From Actinoallomurus soli (GTDB taxonomy: Bacteria > Actinomycetota > Actinomycetes > Streptosporangiales > Streptosporangiaceae): 64,000 nt of DNA. The notes beneath the pieces were generated by a model that was not told the origin of the DNA, ran no database searches, and was given only the letters and a program-made list of their open reading frames with translations. Shown here one piece after another: positions 10,180 to 19,366 of the stretch (its first letter is position 1; each line of letters starts with the position of its first letter). Position numbers and translations under genes: made by a program. Location: contig NZ_JAMXMV010000009.1 of assembly GCF_024055715.1 (NCBI RefSeq), positions 248,001-312,000 of the forward strand, given 5' to 3'.

Positions 10180-12593
10180 CCGCCTCGGACGTGGAGCCCG
10201 CACCCCCCGTGCCCGGCCCGGAAGTCGCATCCACCGTGCGGGATCCGAGGGCATCCACCGTGCGGGATCCGAGGAACGCCTTCACCACGTCCGGACCGAA
10301 CGCCTTCACCGCGTCCGGGCCGAACGCCGCGTCCAACGTGCCCGGCCCGGAGGCCGCGTCCCCGGCTCGGTCCCGGGTGGGCGGTCTGATCCCGGTCGTG
10401 GCCGCAGCCGTCCTCGCGGCCGTCGGCGGGCTGGCCTTCACGCCGCTCGCCGACGTACGGGCGCTGGCCGTCGTCCCTTTCGCGGCGGTGATCCCCGCGC
10501 TGCTCGCGCTCGCGGTCCGGCGCTGGACGCTGCCGGTCGCCGTCGCCGGCTGGTTCGCCGCCGGAGTGCCCCTGGCGCTGGCGTTCGGGACCGGCCCGGC
10601 GTCCGTGCCGGACACGATCCGCGGCGGCCTCGTCGACGGATTCCGTACGGCGCTGACGTCCGCCCTGCCGTTGCCGGCCACGCCCGCCGTGCTGTTCTGG
10701 ATCTTCACGCTGGTCTGGTGGGCCGCCTACTGGGCGACCCGCGCGGCCCGTGTCGGCGGCACACCGGGCCTCGTGCTGCTGCCCCCGGGCCTGGTGCTCC
10801 TGACCGGCACCGCGTTCGGGATCGCCGCGCCGGGCCGTGGGCTGCCGGCCGCGCCGCTGTTCGCGGGCACCGCCGTCGTCGTCCTCGCGGCCCGGGGCTG
10901 CACCGCACCGCGCCGCGCTCCGGCCCGGGACGGCACGGCGCCGCCGCGCGGGGCGGTCGGGAGCGGCGCGGCGGCCCGCCGGGGGGCGGCCACCGCCGTC
11001 ACCTCCGTGATCGTCGTGTGCGGTGCCGTCGTCGCGGCCGGGCGCCTGCCGTACGCGGGAGAGCGGCCGGCCTTCGACCCGCGCGCGCTGGTGCACCAGC
11101 CCGTGCGCACCGAACGCCAGATCAGCCCGCTCGCACTCGCGGCCCTGTGGGCCGCCGAACCGCCCCGTCCCCTCTTCCGGGTCGACACCGGAACCCCCGT
11201 GAACCAGAGGCTGGCGGTCTTCGACGGCTATGACGGACGGGACTGGTCCTCCTCGGCGTCCTACACCCGCGCGGGCACCCGGCTGCCCGATGGCGCCCCG
11301 GTCTCCGGGCGGACCCTGCGCGAGACCGTGACGGTGGGCGGCCTGGAACTCGCGTGGCTGCCCGCACCGGACCGTCCGGTCGGCGTCACCGGCGCGCTGG
11401 TGGGCGTCGACCGGGCGACGGGCGTGCTGGTGACGGCCGACGGGCGTTCCGCCGACGGCCTGCGTTACACCGTGACCTCCCGGACCCCGTCCCTGTCCGT
11501 CGCCCGGGCGGCCGGCGCCGCCCCGGCATCCGGACCCGATCTCGCCGCCGACCTCCGCGTGCCCCCGGACGTGCCGCTGTCGATCGTCCGGGACGCCGAC
11601 CGCCTGAGCCCGCCCGGCGCCGCGCCGTACCAGCGCCTGCTGGCCCTCCAGGAGCATCTGCGCTCGCGGTACCGCTACGACGTGCGGGCGGCGCCCGGCC
11701 GTACCGCCGGTCATCTGCACTTCTTCTACGACAAGAGCCACCGCGGCACGGCCGACCAGTTCGCGACGGTGTTCGCGCTGATGGCGCGCCACCTGGGGAT
11801 CCCGGCGCGGATCGCCGTGGGCTTCGCGCCGGGACACGCGACCGGACCGGACCGGTACGAGGTGACGACCGGCGACGTGGTCGTCTGGCCCGAGGTCGCG
11901 CTGCGCGGCCTCGGATGGGTGCCGTTCTACCCGTTGCCACGGCCCAGCGCCGGGGCCGCGACGGTCGGCCGATCGGTCGGAGAATCCCCCGAACGCGCCG
12001 CCCTCGACCGCGCCGTCGCCGCCGCGCCCGCGCGGCACCTCGCCCCGACGGGAACGGCCCGCCCGTCCCCGGCCGGAAAGACCGGGTCCCCCGGCCGTAC
12101 CGCAGGCTACGCCTGGGCCGTGACCGCCGTTCTGGTCGTCATCGGCATCGGATATCTCACCGCCGGGCGGATCGTACGCGTGTCGGTGCGGCGGCGCCGT
12201 CGCTCCGGCGGCCCGTACGAGCAGGTGGTCGGAGCATGGCAGGAGGCGACCGAGCAGCTGGCGAGGCTGCCGGGAATGGCCGGTCTGACGGCTCTGACCA
12301 CCGATGAGGTCACCGAGCGCGCCATCCGGTCGCTCGGCCGGGAGGCCACCGCCGAACTGGCCGGTCTCGCCGGGCGGCTGTCGGCGGCGGTGTTCTCCCC
12401 GCGCCCGCCCGACGCGGCGGACGCCGCGGCGGCGTGGCTGGCGGCCGCCCGCCTGCGGGCGATGGCAGAAGGCCGGATCGGCCACCGGCAGCGGCTCCGC
12501 GATTTCACCCGGCCGCCCTGGACGGTGTGGCGGTCCGCGCGGCGGCGCGGCCCGCTTCCAACGGCCCGAATCCCCGTCGACGAGGAGGCGTGA
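10176..12593 (+). CDS. TgpA-like membrane protein with degenerate transglutaminase domain
   Basis: 805 residues from the GTG at 10176 (GGAG 7 bp upstream). A cytosolic N-tail with 24-bp repeats precedes several transmembrane helices (~65-250), then an extracellular transglutaminase-like core (~480-600), a final helix (~645-665) and a cytosolic DUF4129-like tail. The catalytic triad is gone: the usual G-x-C-x-x-FA motif reads GTADQFATVFAL (Cys to Ala), the His motif AHAW reads VVVW, and the DPT motif reads YPLP. The fold markers GIPARIAVGF and GLGWVPFYPLP remain. It is therefore probably a structural or binding domain rather than a transglutaminase or protease. It belongs to the MoxR-DUF58 trio. 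Confidence 0.88.
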   Translation: MTASDVEPAPPVPGPEVASTVRDPRASTVRDPRNAFTTSGPNAFTASGPNAASNVPGPEAASPARSRVGGLIPVVAAAVLAAVGGLAFTPLADVRALAVVPFAAVIPALLALAVRRWTLPVAVAGWFAAGVPLALAFGTGPASVPDTIRGGLVDGFRTALTSALPLPATPAVLFWIFTLVWWAAYWATRAARVGGTPGLVLLPPGLVLLTGTAFGIAAPGRGLPAAPLFAGTAVVVLAARGCTAPRRAPARDGTAPPRGAVGSGAAARRGAATAVTSVIVVCGAVVAAGRLPYAGERPAFDPRALVHQPVRTERQISPLALAALWAAEPPRPLFRVDTGTPVNQRLAVFDGYDGRDWSSSASYTRAGTRLPDGAPVSGRTLRETVTVGGLELAWLPAPDRPVGVTGALVGVDRATGVLVTADGRSADGLRYTVTSRTPSLSVARAAGAAPASGPDLAADLRVPPDVPLSIVRDADRLSPPGAAPYQRLLALQEHLRSRYRYDVRAAPGRTAGHLHFFYDKSHRGTADQFATVFALMARHLGIPARIAVGFAPGHATGPDRYEVTTGDVVVWPEVALRGLGWVPFYPLPRPSAGAATVGRSVGESPERAALDRAVAAAPARHLAPTGTARPSPAGKTGSPGRTAGYAWAVTAVLVVIGIGYLTAGRIVRVSVRRRRRSGGPYEQVVGAWQEATEQLARLPGMAGLTALTTDEVTERAIRSLGREATAELAGLAGRLSAAVFSPRPPDAADAAAAWLAAARLRAMAEGRIGHRQRLRDFTRPPWTVWRSARRRGPLPTARIPVDEEA
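10227..10346 (+). repeat. 24-bp in-frame tandem repeats in the transglutaminase-like gene
   Basis: Two copies of a 24-bp unit (10227-10250, 10251-10274) encode ASTVRDPR. Two or three copies of a second 24-bp unit (10275-10298, 10299-10322, diverged 10323-10346) encode NAFTTSGP-type octads. They lie in the predicted cytosolic tail before the first membrane helix. Confidence 0.85.
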
Positions 12594-14374
12594 TGTTCCG
12601 ACGATCGAAGCGGGCGGCGGACCCGGGGGTCCCGCCCGGCTACTCCCGTCTCGAGCCGGTGACCACCGGCGAACCGGTCGTGGCCTGGCGCGCCGTTCAG
12701 GACGCCACGGGCCTTCCGGTCATGGTCTTCGTCGCCCGAACACCGGAGGACACCGCCCGCTTCCACCGCGTCCTGGCCGCGGTGCCTCCGCATCCCGGCC
12801 TCGCGCCGGTGTCCGAGACGGGGCGCACCACGGCCGGACACCCGTACGTCGCCGCCGCCGCTCCCGGTCCGTCGATGCACGACCGCGTCACGGCCTTCGG
12901 GCCGCTGCCGGCCGACGAGGCGCGCGGGATCGTGCTGCACGTCGCGACCGGACTCGGGGCCGCGCACCGCGCGGGCGTGGTGCACGGCGACGTCCGTCCC
13001 GAGTACGTCCTCCACGACGGGCGGACTCCGGTCCTCACCGGCTTCTGGCCGTCGCCGCCGGCCCGGCGCGGCGTTCCACCGGCGGGTGACGCGCTGGGCC
13101 GGGCGTTCGCGCACCTCGCCCCCGAGGTCATCGAAGGCGCCGAGCCGACCGTGGCCTCCGACGTGTACGCGCTCGCGTCCACCCTCTTCACGATGCTCGC
13201 CGGGCAGCCGGCGCACTGCACGGCGGCGGGCGGCGGCCTCGCCGTGCTCCTGCAGCACAAGCTCACGAACACGCTGCCGGACCTGCGGCGTCCGGACGTC
13301 ACCGCCGGCCTGATCTCCGTGCTCCGCCGGGGGATGGCGGCCGACCCCGCCATCCGGTTCGCCTCGGTCGCGGAGTTCGCCGATGCGCTCGACCGCGAGG
13401 GCACCAGGGAGATGGCGGTGGCGGGCGCCGCCACCGCGGCCGGATCGGGCACGGCGGCCGCGGGTACCGCGCGGCCCGCGGCAGAATCCGTGGACGAGGC
13501 GAGGGCATCGGCGTTCGACGCCTTCTTCGGCACGGCGGACGGCACGGCGCCCGCGCCGGCCGTGATCGACGGGACGACGGTGAGCCCGATCCCGGCCCCG
13601 CCGGAAGCGGCGGGAGCGGCGGGGACCGCGCCGGCGAGCGCGGAACCGCCGGCGACCGCCGCGTCCCCGGGCGCAACGGCACCCATAGGCACAACCGCAC
13701 CATCGGGGGCGGCACCGGCAGGCGGAACGGCGCCCCTGGGCACAATGCCGCCCCCAGGGGAAACCGCACACCCGGGCACAACGGCACCTTCGGGCGCGAC
13801 GGCGTCCCCGGACACGGCGGTGCCCCCGGCGGCGGCCGGGCTGGACCTGGAGCGGCGCGACGAGCGGCCGTCCGCGCAGCGCGTGCTGCCGATCGCCGCG
13901 GTGGCGCTGACCGTCATGGCCGTCGCCGGCGTGATCGGCGTCGTCGGCCATGACCGGGCCCACACCCCGACGCCCGAGCGGACGGCTCCGCGCGGGAACG
14001 CTTCCGTGGTTCCGCCGGTGTCCCGGCCCACGGCCACCCAGGAGGCCCGGCCGCCCACGAAGGTGGAGCTGACCCGGTACCAGCCGACCGGGCTGAAGGC
14101 CGTGCCGGCGCCGCAGCAGGTCGTCCTGACCTGGTCGCTGCCGGCGGACGCGGAGCGGGACGGCGCCGGGATCGTCATCCGCAGGAACCCGGCGGACGGC
14201 GGGGCGGGCATCACCGCGCTGTCCAGGACGGGCGGACGGCTGCCCCACACCAGCGTCGCCGTACCGCTCAACCCCGGTCAGCAGTACTGCTTCCTGGTGG
14301 GCGTGCTCCTGCAGCGTGCCGGCGGCGCACCGATGCTCGCCCAGGCGGGGCCCGTCTGCGCCACGCCTCGCTGA
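12593..14374 (+). CDS. Membrane pseudokinase with Pro/Thr stalk and FN3-like tail
   Basis: 593 residues. The start overlaps the previous stop (TGATG) behind GAGGAGGCG. The N-terminal ~270 residues have a Ser/Thr kinase fold: HPGLAPV in the C-helix region, HGDVRPEYVL for the catalytic loop and APEVIEGAEPTVASDVYALA for the activation segment. The P-loop glycines and the VAIK lysine are absent (VMVFVAR), the catalytic-loop Asn is Tyr, and the DFG motif is replaced by TGF. It should not phosphorylate. A low-complexity Ala/Thr/Pro linker (~280-420) leads to one membrane helix (~430-452) and an FN3-like extracellular domain (~490-590). It is the second degenerate enzyme in this operon and is probably a regulatory scaffold. 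Confidence 0.85.
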   Translation: MFRRSKRAADPGVPPGYSRLEPVTTGEPVVAWRAVQDATGLPVMVFVARTPEDTARFHRVLAAVPPHPGLAPVSETGRTTAGHPYVAAAAPGPSMHDRVTAFGPLPADEARGIVLHVATGLGAAHRAGVVHGDVRPEYVLHDGRTPVLTGFWPSPPARRGVPPAGDALGRAFAHLAPEVIEGAEPTVASDVYALASTLFTMLAGQPAHCTAAGGGLAVLLQHKLTNTLPDLRRPDVTAGLISVLRRGMAADPAIRFASVAEFADALDREGTREMAVAGAATAAGSGTAAAGTARPAAESVDEARASAFDAFFGTADGTAPAPAVIDGTTVSPIPAPPEAAGAAGTAPASAEPPATAASPGATAPIGTTAPSGAAPAGGTAPLGTMPPPGETAHPGTTAPSGATASPDTAVPPAAAGLDLERRDERPSAQRVLPIAAVALTVMAVAGVIGVVGHDRAHTPTPERTAPRGNASVVPPVSRPTATQEARPPTKVELTRYQPTGLKAVPAPQQVVLTWSLPADAERDGAGIVIRRNPADGGAGITALSRTGGRLPHTSVAVPLNPGQQYCFLVGVLLQRAGGAPMLAQAGPVCATPR

Positions 14375-14499
14375 CGGCCCGGCCTGCGCCCGAACACCGG
14401 TCGCCCTCCTCCCGTACGGATCTCCCGGGCGGCCGGCCGGCCGTTCCGGCATGTCGCGCGTCGCGGCGTTAGAGTCCCCACAGACCACCGGAGGTGGAC

Positions 14500-15444
14500 G
14501 TGGGAGACCTTCTGGACGCCGCGGTCATACGGCGCTGGTGCCGGCTGGCCGTGGACGCGCTGGGCGAGGCGCGTGCCGAGATCGACTCGCTCAACGTCTT
14601 CCCGGTGCCCGACTTCGACACCGGGACCAACCTGCACTCGACCCTGCGAGCGGCGGCCGAGGCGGTCGACCGGTTGCCGGCGGACGCCGGCGCCGCCGCG
14701 ACGTGGCGAGCGCTCACCTCCGGTGCGCTGATCGGGGCACGGGGCAACTCGGGCGTGATCTTCAGTGCGATCCTGCGGGGCATGGCGGAGGTGCTCGCCG
14801 CGGGCGGCGGCCTGAACGAGGCACTGAGCCGTGCCTCGCGGCTCGCGGACGAGGCCGTCACCCGTCCGGTCGAGGGCACGGTGCTCAGTGTTCTGCGCAC
14901 AGTCGCCGAGGCCTGTCCGCGCACCGGCGAACCCGGTGGTGTCCTTCGCGCGGTGGCCGGCCACGCGCGCGTGGCCTTGAGCGAGACGACGGGCCGCCTC
15001 GAGGTGCTGGCGCGTGCCGAAGCCGTCGACGCGGGGGCCCTGGGCCTGTGTGTGGTGCTCGACGCCCTGGCCGCCGCCGTCGAGCCGCCCGCCGGGGCGA
15101 GGCGCGCTCGGGGACGTGACCTTTCGTCGCCGGCGGCCGCCGAGAGGGTCGGCTCCGGCCGCCGGGAGGCGCTCTGCCCGGCCGGCCGGGGCGAGGAGGG
15201 CCTCGCCGACCACCGTTACGAGATCATGTACCTGATCGACGCGGATGACGGAGCGGTGCCGGGGTTGCGCGCCGAGCTCCGGCGCTTCGGCGACTGCGTC
15301 GTGGTGGCCGGGGGCGACGGCGTGTGGACCGTCCACGTGCATGCCGACGACGCCGATCCCGTCGTGGCGGCGGGGATGCGGGCCGGCCGCCCCCGTGACG
15401 TCACGGTCACGCCGCTTCACGGCCGCCCGGATCCGGCGCGGTGA
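14500..15444 (+). CDS. Short FakA/DhaL-type (DAK2) protein lacking the C-terminal domain
   Basis: 314 residues. GTG 14500 is preferred because GGAGG lies 5 bp upstream; GTG 14494 would overlap that site. The N-terminal DhaL domain has the Mg-ATP motif FPVPDFDTGTNL (normally PDGDTGTNM). The region after residue ~225 (YEIMYLIDADDG... and WTVHVHADD) matches the middle domain of fatty-acid kinase FakA/YloV. FakA is normally about 550 residues and ends in an EDD-like domain that is missing here. A TAGAGT box at 14470-14475 could be its -10 element. It may phosphorylate an unidentified acyl or small substrate; no FakB partner gene is adjacent. Confidence 0.85.
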   Translation: MGDLLDAAVIRRWCRLAVDALGEARAEIDSLNVFPVPDFDTGTNLHSTLRAAAEAVDRLPADAGAAATWRALTSGALIGARGNSGVIFSAILRGMAEVLAAGGGLNEALSRASRLADEAVTRPVEGTVLSVLRTVAEACPRTGEPGGVLRAVAGHARVALSETTGRLEVLARAEAVDAGALGLCVVLDALAAAVEPPAGARRARGRDLSSPAAAERVGSGRREALCPAGRGEEGLADHRYEIMYLIDADDGAVPGLRAELRRFGDCVVVAGGDGVWTVHVHADDADPVVAAGMRAGRPRDVTVTPLHGRPDPAR

Positions 15445-15530
15445 CCTCGGCGCCGGCGCCCCGGACCGCGTGTGAGCATCGCCGGAGGCGTCGTCTCGTG
15501 GGCGGCCGGCGGGCGGCGTAGCGTTCGAGT

Positions 15531-16301
15531 ATGAGCGTCGACGAGGTCCTCATCGAGACGGACGGTCCTTTCGGGATCATCACCATGAACCGCCCGGAGC
15601 GGCGCAACGCGCTCTCCCTGTCGCACATGCGGGCGCTGACGGCGGCGTTCCGGCGGGTCGCGGAGACCGACGCGCGCGGGATCGTGCTGGCCGGCAACGG
15701 CCCGGTGTTCTCCGCCGGGCACGACTTCGCCGATCTGGCCGGCGCGGACCTCGCCGGAACCCGGGAGCTCCTGCTGGCCTGCCGGGAGTTGATGGACACG
15801 ATCCACGCGGTGCCGCAGGTGGTGATCGCCCAGGTGCACGGCATGGCGACGGCGGCGGGCTGCCAGCTCGTGGCCGCCTCCGACCTGGCGGTGGCCGCGC
15901 GGACCGCGCGGTTCGCCGCCCCCGGGGGGAAGGGCGGCTGGTTCTGCCACACGCCGATGGTGCCCATCGCGCGCACGATCGGGCGCAAGCGGGCCATGGA
16001 GATGGCCCTCACCGGAGACGCCATCGACGCCTCCACCGCCCTCGACTGGGGCCTGATCAACCGTGCCGTGCCCGACGAGGAGCTGGAGAAGGCCACCCGG
16101 GAACTGCTGGAGCGCGCCACCCAGGGCAGCCCGCGCAGCAAGGCGCTCGGCAAGCAGGCGATGTACGCCCAGCTCGACCGGCCGGAGGCGGACGCGTACA
16201 CGTACGCGATCGAGGTGATGGCCGCCGCGAGCCAGACCCCCGAGGCGCAGGAGGGCATGCGCGCGTTCCTGGACAAGCGCACGCCCGAGTGGCCGGCGTG
16301 A
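15531..16301 (+). CDS. Enoyl-CoA hydratase/isomerase family protein
   Basis: 256 residues, crotonase fold. The oxyanion-hole segments are FSAGHDFADL and HGMATAAGCQLVAASDLAVA. The usual catalytic Glu positions are not obvious, as in ECHDC3-like members, so the exact reaction is uncertain. No ribosome binding site precedes ATG 15531; a TAGCGT -10-like box at 15519-15524 ends 6 bp before it, suggesting a leaderless mRNA. Confidence 0.88.
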   Translation: MSVDEVLIETDGPFGIITMNRPERRNALSLSHMRALTAAFRRVAETDARGIVLAGNGPVFSAGHDFADLAGADLAGTRELLLACRELMDTIHAVPQVVIAQVHGMATAAGCQLVAASDLAVAARTARFAAPGGKGGWFCHTPMVPIARTIGRKRAMEMALTGDAIDASTALDWGLINRAVPDEELEKATRELLERATQGSPRSKALGKQAMYAQLDRPEADAYTYAIEVMAAASQTPEAQEGMRAFLDKRTPEWPA

Positions 16302-16323
16302 AGGCGCTCCCCCGGCCAGCCCG

Positions 16324-16428
16324 CCGACCCGACGCTCCGGGCCCCATCGGTCAGCCCGACGCCTCCGGCCGGTCCGTCAGCCCGACGCTCCCGGCCGGTC
16401 CGTCAGCCTGACGCTCCGGGCCGGCGTG
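16324..16428. repeat. ~26-bp tandem repeats between convergent genes
   Basis: About three and a half copies of a ~26-bp unit related to GTCAGCCCGACGCTCCCGGC plus GGTCC (clear copies 16350-16375 and 16376-16401, diverged copies on both sides). They fill the gap between the enoyl-CoA hydratase and P450 stops. No clean terminator hairpin was found, so the repeats may themselves serve at the 3' ends. Confidence 0.75.
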
Positions 16429-17703
16429 TCAGCCGACGCGGACCGGCAGCGTACGGGGGCCGCGGACCTGTCCCGCGGCCCACGTCACCGCGTCCGGATC
16501 GGCCAGGGTGAACACCGGGATCCGCTCCAGCCAGACCTCGAGGGCGACCCGTAGCTCCATCCGCGCCAGGTGGGAGCCCACGCAACGGTGGACGCCCAGG
16601 CCGAACGCGGCATGCCGGTTGACCTCCCGGTCGATGAGGACCTCGTCCGCCCGGTCGAACTGGGCGGGGTCGCGGTTGGCCGCGGGGAACGACAGCAGCA
16701 CCCAGTCCTCGGCCTTCATGTCGACGCCCTGCCAGTGCATGTCCTCCTTGACCAGCCGGGCCATGGTGACGGGGGCGTACGCGCGCAGGAACTCCTCCAT
16801 CGCCGTCGGCAGCAGCCCGCGCTCGGCGACGAGACGCTCGCGGTCGGCGGGCGTCCCGGCCAGGTGCCAGAGCGACGCGCCGATCGCGCTCCAGGTCGTG
16901 TCGATCCCGGCGATCAGCAGCAGCGCCATCGTCCCCGCCACGTGCGACGGGTCCAGCCTCCGCCCGCCGAGCTCGGCGTTGAGGAGGTACGTCGTCAGGT
17001 CGTCGCGGGGGGACTCGACGTGGTCGCGGATCTGCGCGAGGAGGTAGTCGAACAGCCGGTCCATCCGCGCGAGCCGCTCGTCCGGCGGGAGGTTGACGCC
17101 TTCGAGCGTGCTCTCGACGAACTCGCGGAACCGCGGCCCCTCCTCCTTCGGGAGGCCGAGCAGGTCGGCGATGACGCGCACGGGGATGTGCTGGGCGTAG
17201 TCGCGGGCGGCGTCGACCACGTCCTGGCCGTCGAGCGCGTCGATGAGCGCGTGGCAGTACGCGCGGGTCGCCGGCTCGAGCCGGGAGACGGCGGTCTTGG
17301 TGAACGCCGGGAGCAGCAGTCTGCGGGCGTGCTGGTGGAACGGCGGGTCGGAGGAGATCGGGGGCGCGGTGCCGATCGGGGCGATCTCGCGGGGCGGCCG
17401 GAAGTTGCTCATGATGATCGACCGGGACGAGAAGCGCTCGGTGTCATAGGCGATGGCCGCGACGTCCTCGTAGCGGGTCGGCAGCCAGCCGCCGCCGAAC
17501 CGCTCCGTACGGGCGATCGGGCAGCGCCGCCGCAGATCGTCCTGGATCGGGTACGGGTCGGCGGCCCACTCCGGTTCCAGGTGCGAGAAGTCGGTCGCCC
17601 AGTCCGAGACCGGACCGGTGACGATCTCGTTCCGCGTGCCGGAAGGCCGTCCGTCCTTGCGCGCGACCCGGAAGTCCTCGGTGAATCGGTCGTCCACCGT
17701 CAT
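16429..17703 (-). CDS. Cytochrome P450
   Basis: 424 residues. The heme-binding loop FGLGVHRCVG places the thiolate ligand at Cys374. The I-helix oxygen-activation motif is AGIDTTW and the K-helix ExxR reads EEFLR. It is the third gene of a P450-ferredoxin-P450 operon; its ATG is 1 bp after the ferredoxin stop, so the ferredoxin is its likely electron donor. The substrate is unknown. Confidence 0.95.
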   Translation of the reverse strand: MTVDDRFTEDFRVARKDGRPSGTRNEIVTGPVSDWATDFSHLEPEWAADPYPIQDDLRRRCPIARTERFGGGWLPTRYEDVAAIAYDTERFSSRSIIMSNFRPPREIAPIGTAPPISSDPPFHQHARRLLLPAFTKTAVSRLEPATRAYCHALIDALDGQDVVDAARDYAQHIPVRVIADLLGLPKEEGPRFREFVESTLEGVNLPPDERLARMDRLFDYLLAQIRDHVESPRDDLTTYLLNAELGGRRLDPSHVAGTMALLLIAGIDTTWSAIGASLWHLAGTPADRERLVAERGLLPTAMEEFLRAYAPVTMARLVKEDMHWQGVDMKAEDWVLLSFPAANRDPAQFDRADEVLIDREVNRHAAFGLGVHRCVGSHLARMELRVALEVWLERIPVFTLADPDAVTWAAGQVRGPRTLPVRVG

Positions 17704-17704
17704 C

Positions 17705-17905
17705 TCACGCCCCTTCGGCCAGGCGGATCGCGCGTTCAGGACAGTTGGCGGCCGCGCGCCGCGCCTCCTGCTCCTCCTCCGGCGGCACGGCTCCGTCGCC
17801 GAGGACCTTCCCGAAGCCCTCGTCGTCGTCCCCGAACAGTCCGGGGGCGAGGTCGTAACAGCGGCCGTGCCCCTGGCAGCGTCCGGCGTCGATCTGTACC
17901 TTCAC
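17705..17905 (-). CDS. 3Fe-4S-type ferredoxin of a P450 system
   Basis: 66 residues from the GTG at 17905, right for this family. Cysteines CQGHGRC and a distal CP fit a single [3Fe-4S] cluster (the second Cys of the 4Fe motif is His, CxxH). Many acidic residues favour docking to a P450. It sits between two P450 genes on the same strand and probably serves both; no ferredoxin reductase gene is present in the window. Confidence 0.93.
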   Translation of the reverse strand: MKVQIDAGRCQGHGRCYDLAPGLFGDDDEGFGKVLGDGAVPPEEEQEARRAAANCPERAIRLAEGA

Positions 17906-17990
17906 TGTGCTTCTCCCTCCGGCCGTGGGCGCTCCACGCGGGTGACGGCCTCCGACGATCCCAGCATGCCGTGGCGGCGATCGTGCTCGG

Positions 17991-19334
17991 TCACGGCCGT
18001 GCTCCGGCCGTCCCGATCGTGGAGGGCGGCATGGCCTCCGGGCTCCGGCGGCGCACGACCGCCACACCGCCCTTGGCCGGGGCGTTGGCGACGCCTCGCG
18101 AGTGCCGGCGCTCACCCGGCTCGGTGGTCGGCATCAGGGTGAAGTGACGCAGCACGGTGCGCAGGACGACGTTCATCTCCATGGTCGCGAACGCCGCGCC
18201 GGGGCAGCGCCGCCGGCCGCCCCCGAACGGGATCCACTGGTAGAGATCCGGCCTGACACCGAGGAAGCGGGACGGATCGAAGGTCAGCGGATCCGGGAAC
18301 AGGGCCTCGTCCTCGTGCATCAGGGCGACGGCGACCAGCACCGTGCACCCCTCGGGCAGGGTCCACCGTCCGAGCCGGTAGCCGTCGGCCGTCACGTGGC
18401 GTCCCACGACGTCGATGACGGGGCGCGTGCGCTGGACCTCGGTGATCGTCGCCTCGCGCAGCGCGCCACCGCCCGCGTCGGCCTCCTCGGCGAGATCCCG
18501 CAGGAGGGCGGGGTGGCGCCGGAGCCGTTCGATCGCCCAGGCGAGAGTCGTCGCGGTCGTCTCGTGCCCGGCGACGAGCAGGCTGAGCAGGTGGTCGGCG
18601 ATCTGGGCACGGCTCATCGGCGAGCCGTCGTCGTAGCGGCTCTGCAGGAGCAGGGCGAGGACGTCGTCGCGCCGGTCGAGGTCCTCTGCCGCCGCCTTGT
18701 CGATCAACCGGTCGACGATCGCGTCGTACCGGCGGCGCGCGATCCACAACCGGCCCCACGGGCTCCACCGGCCGAGGTCGGTCTTCGGGATCGGGAGGAC
18801 GAGCAGCCGGGAGCCGTACGCGACCCACGCCGGGAGCATCTCCCGCAGGTCGGCGAGCTCGTCGCCGTCGGCGCCGAACACCGCGCGCAGGATGGCGTTC
18901 AGCGTGATCCGCAGCATCGACGGCAGTGCCGGGAACGCCCGGTCCTCCGGCCAGGTGGCCGTCTCCCGTACGGTCTCGTCCTCGATGGTCCTCTCATGCG
19001 CCGCGAGCCGGCGGCCGTGGAACGGGGGGACGAGGAGCCTGCGCTGCTCGCGGTGCTCCTCTCCCGTCAGGGCGAACAGCGAGCCCGGACCGAGGACCCG
19101 CCCGAGGTTTGGCCGTACGTTCTCGACGAGGTCGGTGCTCGCGGTGAAGAGCTGCTTGGCCTCGTCGGGATCGCTGATGACCACGGCCCGGCCGAAGATC
19201 GGCACGTTGACGGTGAAGGCGTCGCCGTAGCGGGCGCGCATCCGGCGCATTCCGCGCAATCGGGCGGTCAGAACCACCGCGCCCTGCGCGAAACGCGGGA
19301 GCGACGGGCCCGGCGGGAGGGTCATGGTCGTCAT
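17991..19334 (-). CDS. Cytochrome P450
   Basis: 447 residues. Heme loop FGGGRRRCPG (Cys377), I-helix AGHETT, ExxR reading EVQR, and a proline-rich N-terminus (LPPGPSLPRF) typical of fatty-acid/terpene-hydroxylase-like bacterial P450s. It is the first gene of the operon; a GAGAGG site precedes ATG 19334. A 6-6-6 palindrome 33 bp upstream may be an operator. The substrate is unknown. Confidence 0.95.
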   Translation of the reverse strand: MTTMTLPPGPSLPRFAQGAVVLTARLRGMRRMRARYGDAFTVNVPIFGRAVVISDPDEAKQLFTASTDLVENVRPNLGRVLGPGSLFALTGEEHREQRRLLVPPFHGRRLAAHERTIEDETVRETATWPEDRAFPALPSMLRITLNAILRAVFGADGDELADLREMLPAWVAYGSRLLVLPIPKTDLGRWSPWGRLWIARRRYDAIVDRLIDKAAAEDLDRRDDVLALLLQSRYDDGSPMSRAQIADHLLSLLVAGHETTATTLAWAIERLRRHPALLRDLAEEADAGGGALREATITEVQRTRPVIDVVGRHVTADGYRLGRWTLPEGCTVLVAVALMHEDEALFPDPLTFDPSRFLGVRPDLYQWIPFGGGRRRCPGAAFATMEMNVVLRTVLRHFTLMPTTEPGERRHSRGVANAPAKGGVAVVRRRSPEAMPPSTIGTAGARP

Positions 19335-19366
19335 GGAGGAGCACCCCTCTCGGCGTGGTGAACGGC

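Noticed and set aside
9711-12485. Very long minus-strand open frame (about 924 codons) opposite DUF58 and transglutaminase-like genes
   Set aside because: It is the GC-bias shadow of well-supported plus-strand genes; its product is Arg/Gly-rich with no motif.
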